Assembly (NCBI GenBank): GCA_945787295.1
Contig: CALZHQ010000004.1
Coordinates: forward strand, 1 to 57,696
Source: an uncultured Desulfuromonadales bacterium
Lineage (GTDB): Bacteria > Desulfobacterota > Desulfuromonadia > Desulfuromonadales > Geopsychrobacteraceae
Direction of reading: 5' to 3'
DNA: 57,696 bases
Below the pieces are notes generated by a model. That model worked only from the letters and a program-made list of their open reading frames with translations, did no database searches and had not been told where the DNA came from. This document shows, in pieces, positions 52,132 to 57,696 of this stretch (its first letter is position 1; each line of letters begins with the position of its first letter). Position numbers and translations under genes: made by a program.

Positions 52132-53022
52132 TCAATAACCATCCCACAAAAACTGTGGCCCTATGAAATATCTTGGACGCAGTTCAACTCCGAGGTAGCG
52201 GCTGGCAGCCCCTTGCAATAAACGCTCTAACAGGTCGCGATCCTCCGGCTCCGGGTAAATCAGAGCCGGATCGTCTCCTATTCCGACAAGCTTCGCGGCA
52301 TACTGAATCGCATCCTGGAATGTTCCCAGTTCATCGACCAGACCCACTCGCTGGGCTTGCTGACCGGTCAGAATCCGTCCGTCAATATAAGGCTGCAGCC
52401 TTTCCAGCGGGATATCACGGCCGGCAACGATCGCGGCAACGAACTGTCCATGCACGTCATCAATCATCGACTGCAGCAGTTCACGGTCGGCGTCGGTGAA
52501 TTTTCGGGTCGAGGAGCCGATATCCTTGAAACGGCCGCTTTTGACCACTTCAGTCTTCACCCCGACCTTGTCGAGCAGCTCCTGGTAGTCCGGAAACGAC
52601 ATAATCACGCCGATGCTGCCGGTGATCGAGCCGGGGTTGGCGAAGATTCGCTCACCGGCCACGGCGATATAATAGCCACCGGACGCGGCGACCGAGCCCA
52701 TGGAGATCACCAGCGGCTTTTTTTCTGCCAAGCGTTTGAGCGCCGCATGGATCTCCTGCGAAGGAGCAACCCCCCCGCCAGGGGAATCGATCCGCACGAC
52801 CACCGCTTTAACCTGACCGCTTTCCCTGAACTCATCGATCTGCTCAACGAGAAGCTGGGCGTCAGCGATCACTCCTTCGACCGGGAGAACCCCGATTTTG
52901 TCGCCGACCGGTACGACCATCTTATGACTGCTAAGCAGCCCGGCGGTAAAAATTACCAGCAGAAAAAAAACAAATATAGTTCCGATGGTCAATGACGCCA
53001 TCAGGAAAGGTCTTTTTTTCAT
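52132..53022 (-). CDS. sppA: Signal peptide peptidase SppA, short (67K-less) form
   Basis: The 296-residue membrane-anchored serine protease has an N-terminal helix (about 9-30, ASLTIGTIFVFFLLVIFTAG). VVVRIDSPGGGVAPSQEIH is near 73-91. The nucleophile Ser lies in MGSVAASGGYYIAVAGERIF near 107-126, and the catalytic Lys in KSGRFKDIGSSTRKF near 160-175. It degrades signal peptides in the inner membrane. It has no clear promoter of its own; the rpsA terminator lies just upstream, so it may depend on read-through. Confidence 0.94.
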   Translation of the reverse strand: MKKRPFLMASLTIGTIFVFFLLVIFTAGLLSSHKMVVPVGDKIGVLPVEGVIADAQLLVEQIDEFRESGQVKAVVVRIDSPGGGVAPSQEIHAALKRLAEKKPLVISMGSVAASGGYYIAVAGERIFANPGSITGSIGVIMSFPDYQELLDKVGVKTEVVKSGRFKDIGSSTRKFTDADRELLQSMIDDVHGQFVAAIVAGRDIPLERLQPYIDGRILTGQQAQRVGLVDELGTFQDAIQYAAKLVGIGDDPALIYPEPEDRDLLERLLQGAASRYLGVELRPRYFIGPQFLWDGY

Positions 53023-53039
53023 CAGTGGTCAGCTAAAAA

Positions 53040-53065
53040 GGGACTTCGGGCGAACCCGAAGTCCC
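53040..53065 (-). terminator. Rho-independent terminator after rpsA
   Basis: GGGACTTCGGG / CCCGAAGTCCC, an 11-bp perfect stem with a 4-nt loop. On the leftward strand it is followed by TTTTTAGC. It lies 19 bp past the rpsA stop. Confidence 0.92.
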
Positions 53066-53083
53066 TGATGGTTGTTCGTGATA

Positions 53084-54808
53084 TCAGTCGTCAGACTTAC
53101 GGCCCATGGCACCCTGCAGCAGGTCGCCGAGGTTCGAAGTCGCACTCTTCTGAGCACCGAGGAATTCGTTGACTTCCGCTTTTTCCTTTTGCTCGTCGAG
53201 GTTCTTGATCGACAGAGCGATCTTGCGGTCAACGGTATCCACCTGCAGGACTGCTGCTTCAAGATCCTGACCGACAGTCGTAAACTCTTTCGGATCGTCG
53301 ATCTTTTCCTTGCTCAGCTCAGAGACATGCACCAGACCCTCGATCCCTTCCTCCAGTTCGAGGAAGATGCCGAAATCGGTGACCGAGGTGACCAGACCTT
53401 TAACAATGGTCCCCGGCGCATAGCGGGTCGGCACGGTCTCCCAGGGGTCGGATGCCAGCTGCTTCAGCCCCAGGGAGAAACGCTCGTTGTCACGGTCGAT
53501 ATTGAGCACCACCGCTTTGACAACGTCACCCTTCTTGAAGGCATCAGACGGATGCTTGATCCGCTTGGTCCAGGAGAGGTCGGAAATGTGCACCAGACCG
53601 TCGATGCCTTCGTCAACACCGACGAAAATCCCGAAATCGGTGATGTTCTTGACCTGGCCCTCGATGATGGTGCCGATCGGGAACTTCTCGCCGATAACAT
53701 CCCAGGGGTTCGGCTCAACCTGCTTGAGGCCGAGGGAAATGCGGCGGTTATCGGTATCGACGGCCAGAACCACCGACTCGACTTCATCGCCGATCGAGAG
53801 AACCTTGTTCGGATGCTTGACCCGCTTGGTCCAGCTCATCTCCGATACATGGATCAGACCTTCGACGCCCTCTTCCAGTTCGATGAATGCACCGTAATCG
53901 GTCAGGCTGACAACCTTGCCGGTGACCTTGGCTTCCACCGGGTACTTGGCGACCACGTCGAGCCAGGGATCGGGAGTGATCTGCTTGAGACCCAGCGAGA
54001 CACGCTCCTTTTCGCGGTCAAATTTGAGAACCTTGACATTGATCTTGTCACCAACAGCCAGGATATCGGACGGATGCTTGACCCGGCCCCAGGACATGTC
54101 GGTGATATGCAGCAGACCGTCGATTCCGCCAAGGTCGATAAATGCGCCATAATCGGTGAGGTTCTTGACCACACCTTCGACCTCCTGGTTTTCCTCCAGG
54201 GTCTTGAGGGTATCGCCACGCTGCGACTCACGCTCGGCTTCGAGCAGAACGCGGCGGGACAGAACGATATTGCCACGGCGCTTGTTCAGCTTGATGATCT
54301 TGAACTCGAAGCTTTCGCCGATCACCTTGTCCAGATTGCGGACCGGGCGCAGATCAACCTGTGAGCCGGGCAAAAAGGCGTTGACGCCGATATCGACCGA
54401 CAGGCCACCCTTGATGCGGCTGACAATCTTCCCTTCGACCACGGCGCCCTCTTCCAGGGAGTTCCAGATCTTCTGGCGATCAGCTTTCTCTTTCGAGAGA
54501 GCGATCAAGCCACTGTCACTTTCACCACCGCCGAACAGCACATCGTAAACGTCGCCGACGTTGACGTTGATTTCGCCGTTTTCGTCAGCGAACTCCTGCA
54601 GCGGAATCACGCCTTCAGATTTGTAGCCGACATCGACAACGACCGAATCGGGATTGACCTGGACGACCGTCCCTTCGACGACGTCATTGCGCTTCAGCTC
54701 GAAGCCGCCCTGCTCATAATCTTTGAGCAGCTCTTCAAAGCTTTCTTCGAACTCACCATCCAGTGCGTCCATTTCGTTTTCTTCCTGCATTTCTTTTTCT
54801 TCTACCAT
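53084..54808 (-). CDS. rpsA: 30S ribosomal protein S1
   Basis: The 574-residue protein has six tandem S1/OB-fold domains. Repeats such as TDYGAFIDLGGIDGLLHITDMSW, SLTDYGAFIELEEGVEGLIH and VTDFGIFLELEEGIEGLVHVSEL (each cut here) show the canonical RNA-binding strand pattern. Binds mRNA leaders and helps translation initiation. The ATG at 54808 has a GGGGG ribosome-binding stretch about ten bases upstream. A candidate promoter lies at 54874-54902. ispH and cmk are the preceding genes, an order common in this group and close to the widespread cmk-rpsA pair. Confidence 0.96.
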   Translation of the reverse strand: MVEEKEMQEENEMDALDGEFEESFEELLKDYEQGGFELKRNDVVEGTVVQVNPDSVVVDVGYKSEGVIPLQEFADENGEINVNVGDVYDVLFGGGESDSGLIALSKEKADRQKIWNSLEEGAVVEGKIVSRIKGGLSVDIGVNAFLPGSQVDLRPVRNLDKVIGESFEFKIIKLNKRRGNIVLSRRVLLEAERESQRGDTLKTLEENQEVEGVVKNLTDYGAFIDLGGIDGLLHITDMSWGRVKHPSDILAVGDKINVKVLKFDREKERVSLGLKQITPDPWLDVVAKYPVEAKVTGKVVSLTDYGAFIELEEGVEGLIHVSEMSWTKRVKHPNKVLSIGDEVESVVLAVDTDNRRISLGLKQVEPNPWDVIGEKFPIGTIIEGQVKNITDFGIFVGVDEGIDGLVHISDLSWTKRIKHPSDAFKKGDVVKAVVLNIDRDNERFSLGLKQLASDPWETVPTRYAPGTIVKGLVTSVTDFGIFLELEEGIEGLVHVSELSKEKIDDPKEFTTVGQDLEAAVLQVDTVDRKIALSIKNLDEQKEKAEVNEFLGAQKSATSNLGDLLQGAMGRKSDD

Positions 54809-54873
54809 TGGGTTGGGACCCCCTTGCGAATTTCCCGACGCCTCACGACGGCGGACTCATTTTGAGACTGCGG

Positions 54874-54902
54874 AACATAGCACAGCCTCGGTGAAAAAAC
54901 AA
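54874..54902 (-). promoter_or_regulatory. Candidate extended -10 promoter for rpsA
   Basis: Leftward TTGTTT (54902-54897), 17-base spacer, TATGTT (54879-54874) with a TGC just before it (extended -10 form), 65 bp ahead of the rpsA ATG. The 155-bp gap after ispH fits a separate promoter. Confidence 0.55.
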
Positions 54903-54963
54903 ACCAATATTTTTCAAGCAGTTATTCTGCTTTTCCAGACAGCCGAACACTTCTCATGAATGA

Positions 54964-55806
54964 TCAGGAGCCCTCCGCGACCCTCTGAAGCCGCTCAATG
55001 ACCTCTTCAATAATCCACAGCGGCGTCGATGCCCCCGCCGTTACCCCGACCCGGCCAACCCCCTTGAACCATTCAGCTTTCAACTGCTCGGCGGTTTCGA
55101 TATGCTCGGTGCGGGTCTGCTGCTCACGGCACAGCGATGCCAGGCGGCTGGTATTGGCGCTATTGTAACCGCCGATGACCAGCATCAGGTCGACTTCGGT
55201 GGCAATTTTACGGGCCTCGCTCTGGCGCACCGTGGTGGCGTCGCAGATGGTGTTGAAGACCCGCAGCTCCTTGGCCTTGGCAAGACAGATCGCAACGATT
55301 TCACTGAAATTTTCCAGCGATTGGGTGGTCTGGGCGACGATCCCGATCTTTTTGTTGTTTGGCAGAGCCTGCGCCTCTGCAGCACTGGCGACAACGATCG
55401 TATCCCCTTTGGCGTAGGAGTATATGCCCTGCACCTCGGGGTGGTCCGCCTCCCCGACCAGCACCAGCAGGTAGCCCTCCTCGCTGAGCAGTGAGGCGTA
55501 GTCCTGGGCTTTCTTTACAAACGGGCAGGTGGCATCGACAATATCAAGGTTGCGGCCCTGAATCTGCTCCAGTTCCTCCGCGGTCACTCCGTGCGAACGG
55601 ATAATGACGCCGCCCGTTGGGATCTCATCAACCATGTGACAGACCCGCACGCCCTCCTTCTCAAGCTTCTCGACCACCTGCGGTGAATGAATCAACGGGC
55701 CGAGGGAGTGCAGCTGCTCATAGTTGTGGCTGGCGTCGAAAGCCATTTGTGTTGCCCGCTTGACACCGAAGCAGAAACCGGCACTTTTCGCCAGAATGAT
55801 TTCCAT
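54964..55806 (-). CDS. ispH: 4-hydroxy-3-methylbut-2-enyl diphosphate reductase
   Basis: Last step of the MEP isoprenoid pathway, giving IPP and DMAPP. The 280-residue iron-sulfur enzyme has three conserved cysteines: Cys12 in AGFCFGVKRA, a second in DATCPFVKKAQ near 93-103, and a third in NTICDATTVRQSEA near 187-200. HS and SHG motifs carry the substrate-binding histidines. It starts MEIILAKSAGFC, 3 bp after cmk. No S1 fusion is present; in this lineage the S1 gene follows separately as rpsA. Confidence 0.96.
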   Translation of the reverse strand: MEIILAKSAGFCFGVKRATQMAFDASHNYEQLHSLGPLIHSPQVVEKLEKEGVRVCHMVDEIPTGGVIIRSHGVTAEELEQIQGRNLDIVDATCPFVKKAQDYASLLSEEGYLLVLVGEADHPEVQGIYSYAKGDTIVVASAAEAQALPNNKKIGIVAQTTQSLENFSEIVAICLAKAKELRVFNTICDATTVRQSEARKIATEVDLMLVIGGYNSANTSRLASLCREQQTRTEHIETAEQLKAEWFKGVGRVGVTAGASTPLWIIEEVIERLQRVAEGS

Positions 55807-55809
55807 AAG

Positions 55810-56496
55810 CTACTCCACTGCTTCCCGTTGTTTTGCGGCGATGATGCGTAGCATCTCAGCGAGGACCTCATCAATCGACATGCGGGTCGAATCGATATCG
55901 ATGGCATCGTCCGCACGCTTGAGCGGTGCGAGCTCGCGGGCGCTGTCGGCGGCATCCCGCGCTTCAACCTCGGCGATGGTCTGCTGCAGATCGACTTCGA
56001 GCCCCTTGGTGCGGAGCTCATCGTAACGCCGGCGCCCGCGCTCTTCGGCCGTCGCCGAAAGGAAAAATTTCACCTGCGCCTGCGGGAAGACCACCGTACC
56101 GATGTCCCGACCTTCGAGCACGACGCCGCCCGCTTCACCCATCTGGCGCTGCAACCCCACCAGCGCCTGGCGGACTGCCGGGCAGGCCGCAACCTTCGAG
56201 GTCAGCAGGCTCACTTCGGGCGTGCGGATCGCCTGCGTGACATCCTCGCCGTTGACGATCACCCGCTCCTGCTCGGCCTCCCGGACAAATTCGATGGACA
56301 GCTCCGCGCAGAGATCCCGCAGGGCCTCTTCGTCATCCACATCGATCTGCTGCCGACTGGCCAGCAGGGCGACCGAACGGTACATGGCGCCGGTGTCGAT
56401 ATTGATATAACCGGTGCGCTTCGCCAGCGCCTTGCTCAGGGTGCTCTTCCCGGCCCCCGAAGGACCGTCAATCGCAACAATTAATTCTTTTGGCAA
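55810..56496 (-). CDS. cmk: Cytidylate kinase
   Basis: Phosphorylates CMP and dCMP. The 228-residue P-loop kinase begins MPKELIVAIDGPSGAGKSTLSKAL, with Walker A GPSGAGKST at 11-19. INIDTGAMYRSVAL is near 32-45, LEGRDIGTVVFPQAQVKFFL near 128-147 and ARDAADSAREL near 184-194. It lies 3 bp upstream of ispH and 96 bp downstream of aroA. CMP-Kdo recycling in LPS synthesis also generates CMP that it rescues. Confidence 0.96.
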   Translation of the reverse strand: MPKELIVAIDGPSGAGKSTLSKALAKRTGYINIDTGAMYRSVALLASRQQIDVDDEEALRDLCAELSIEFVREAEQERVIVNGEDVTQAIRTPEVSLLTSKVAACPAVRQALVGLQRQMGEAGGVVLEGRDIGTVVFPQAQVKFFLSATAEERGRRRYDELRTKGLEVDLQQTIAEVEARDAADSARELAPLKRADDAIDIDSTRMSIDEVLAEMLRIIAAKQREAVE

Positions 56497-56518
56497 TTTA
56501 GTTCATCCTGACATGGAA

Positions 56519-56551
56519 AACCGGCACAAGCGCATGTGGCCGATGCCGGTT
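56519..56551 (-). terminator. Weak hairpin between aroA and cmk
   Basis: AACCGGCA / TGCCGGTT, a perfect 8-bp stem with a 17-nt loop. On the leftward strand it is followed by only TTTTCC. It may be a weak terminator or a transcript-stability hairpin. Confidence 0.35.
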
Positions 56552-56592
56552 GAAAGTCTGTTTTCACTATACCAGAGGCTGGCAAGGAAAAA

Positions 56593-57696
56593 TCAAGAGC
56601 GAATATCTCCCAGCAGCTCCCAGAAGTTGGGAAACGAGGTCGCCGTGCAGCCGGTGTCCTCGATCAGGATCTCCCCTTCGGCCCGTAGCGCGGCCACCGC
56701 CATGCTCATGGCGATACGATGATCTCCGAACGAGTTGACCGAACCTGCAGTGACAGGTTGGCCACCGGTCACCCGCATGCCATCTTCCAACGGCTCGATC
56801 TGCGCCCCAAGTCTGCCCAGGGTGTCGCACATGGCAGCGATCCGGTCGGTCTCCTTGACCCGCAATTCCGCCGCATCGCTGATGGTCGTCACCCCGTCGG
56901 CGAACGCTGCGGCCACACTGACCACCGGAAACTCGTCGATCGCGCGCGGCACCAGCTCGCCGCCGATCGCGATTCCCTGCAGATCGCTCGATTTGACCAG
57001 CAGATCGGCGACCGGCTCCCCTGAGAGCTCCCGTTGATTGAGCAGCTCAATCGAGCCCCCCATCTGCTGCAGGATATCGATGATGCCGCTGCGGGTCGGG
57101 TTGATGCCGACGTTCTTCAGCAGCAGCTCGGAATTCGGTACGATCAGGCCGGCGACCAGAAAGAAGGCCGCTGATGAGATGTCGCCCGGCACCTCGACTT
57201 CGCGCCCCTCCAGGGCGACCCGGCCGGTCACCCGCGCGCCACCAGCAAAGGACTCGATCTCGGCACCAAAATAGCGCAGCATCCGCTCGCTGTGATCGCG
57301 GGAGAGGTGCGGCTCGTAAACCGTCGTGGTCCCTTCGACCTGCATCCCGGCCAGCAGCAGGGCCGATTTGACCTGGGCGCTGGCCACCGGCGAATGGTAC
57401 TCGGTCGGCTTGAGCCCGCCGCCGTCGATGGCCAGCGGCGCCTTTTTGTTGCCATCGCGGCCGAGGATCCTGGCCCCCATCTGGCCCAAGGGGTCGATCA
57501 CCCGTCCCATCGGCCGTTTGCGCAGATACTGGTCGCCGGTGAGTACCGAAAAAAACGGCTGGGCCGCCAGAATCCCGCTCATCAGCCGCATGGTGGTGCC
57601 GGAGTTGCCGCAGTCGATGACATCCCCCGGCTCCTGCAGCCCGTCAAGGCCGCGCCCGAAAATGATCAGCTCGTCCGCACCTTTTTCGACCACCTC
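56593..57696 (-). CDS. aroA: 3-phosphoshikimate 1-carboxyvinyltransferase, N-terminus outside window
   Basis: EPSP synthase of the shikimate pathway. The leftward frame is open through the right edge, so about 60 N-terminal residues are missing from a protein of about 430. Visible signatures are DCGNSGTTMRLMSG and GDQYLRKRPMGRVIDPLGQMG near the edge. STSSAAFFL-like strand GDISSAAFFLVAGL follows, and then the C-terminal ELRVKETDRIAAM and FGDHRIAMSMAVAAL. The LRKRPM and LRVKETDR motifs carry the conserved substrate-contact Arg and Lys residues. It heads the aroA-cmk-ispH-rpsA series. Confidence 0.95.
   Translation of the reverse strand, partial: EVVEKGADELIIFGRGLDGLQEPGDVIDCGNSGTTMRLMSGILAAQPFFSVLTGDQYLRKRPMGRVIDPLGQMGARILGRDGNKKAPLAIDGGGLKPTEYHSPVASAQVKSALLLAGMQVEGTTTVYEPHLSRDHSERMLRYFGAEIESFAGGARVTGRVALEGREVEVPGDISSAAFFLVAGLIVPNSELLLKNVGINPTRSGIIDILQQMGGSIELLNQRELSGEPVADLLVKSSDLQGIAIGGELVPRAIDEFPVVSVAAAFADGVTTISDAAELRVKETDRIAAMCDTLGRLGAQIEPLEDGMRVTGGQPVTAGSVNSFGDHRIAMSMAVAALRAEGEILIEDTGCTATSFPNFWELLGDIRS

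Noticed and set aside
53072..54364. 430-residue frame opposite rpsA
   Set aside because: Shadow of the S1 repeats; its apparent internal repeats are caused by the repeated S1 domains.
1..57696. CRISPR arrays, tRNA genes, intact insertion sequences or prophage
   Set aside because: No regularly spaced repeats, no tRNA-like cloverleaf noticed, and no transposase, integrase or phage structural gene recognised.

Overview
The window looks like chromosomal core sequence from a Gram-negative member of the Desulfuromonadales/Geobacterales (Desulfobacterota). This is inferred from gene order and protein character: the run aroA-cmk-ispH-rpsA-sppA-ihfB, the lpxD-fabZ-lpxA-lpxB-msbA lipid A block, and two-membrane envelope machinery (BamA, Skp, Lol, LPS core). 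No rRNA, tRNA, CRISPR array or intact insertion sequence was recognised. Most of the DNA is moderately GC-rich. The first ~2 kb is visibly AT-rich, as is usual for O-antigen loci.

Layout, left to right. (1) 1-8830, leftward: O-antigen precursor block with partial flippase wzx, chain-length regulator wzz, UDP-glucuronate 4-epimerase, GDP-fucose synthase, GDP-mannose dehydratase and the rmlB-D-A-C operon for dTDP-L-rhamnose. (2) 8856-9334: a small ComEA-like helix-hairpin-helix protein with its own promoter and terminator. (3) 9350-25976: ADP-heptose synthesis (gmhB, hldE, gmhA), inner-core and O-unit glycosyltransferases, a ligase/polymerase, an ELM1-like protein, a Trm112-like mini zinc protein, then lpxK, waaA, a DUF374 acyltransferase and msbA. 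(4) 25982-35794: lpxB, lpxA, fabZ, lpxD, skp/ompH, bamA, lolD, lolC, lysS. With the exception of one convergent glycosyltransferase gene, regions 3 and 4 read leftward with very short gaps or overlaps, from a candidate promoter ahead of lysS. (5) 35982-44276, leftward: thioesterase, mutM, an NTF2/YchJ-like protein, an oligopeptide-type permease pair with a GspE-N-like protein between them, a peptide-binding lipoprotein, a DUF4292-like lipoprotein and a TPR lipoprotein. (6) 44542-48909, rightward: small membrane protein, a 1072-residue SLC5-STAC-GAF-SpoIIE phosphatase, a STAS anti-sigma antagonist and an RsbW-like kinase. (7) 48955-51309, leftward: HAD phosphatase, lgt, RluA-type pseudouridine synthase. 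(8) 51369-51786: about 400 bp without a gene, rich in perfect hairpins, with a promoter-like sequence at one end and a strong terminator at the other. (9) 51804-57696, leftward: ihfB, sppA, rpsA, ispH, cmk, partial aroA.

How the genes work together. Regions 1, 3 and 4 form an envelope-assembly supercluster: acyl chain precursors and lipid A (fabZ, lpxA/D/B/K), Kdo and heptose core, flipping (msbA), O-unit sugars (rhamnose, fucose, galacturonate) and ligation, and outer-membrane protein and lipoprotein delivery (BamA, Skp, Lol). Region 6 is a self-contained partner-switching signalling cassette in which the phosphatase is built onto a 13-helix solute-symporter fold. That cassette and the unexplained structured region 8 are the two items most worth follow-up.
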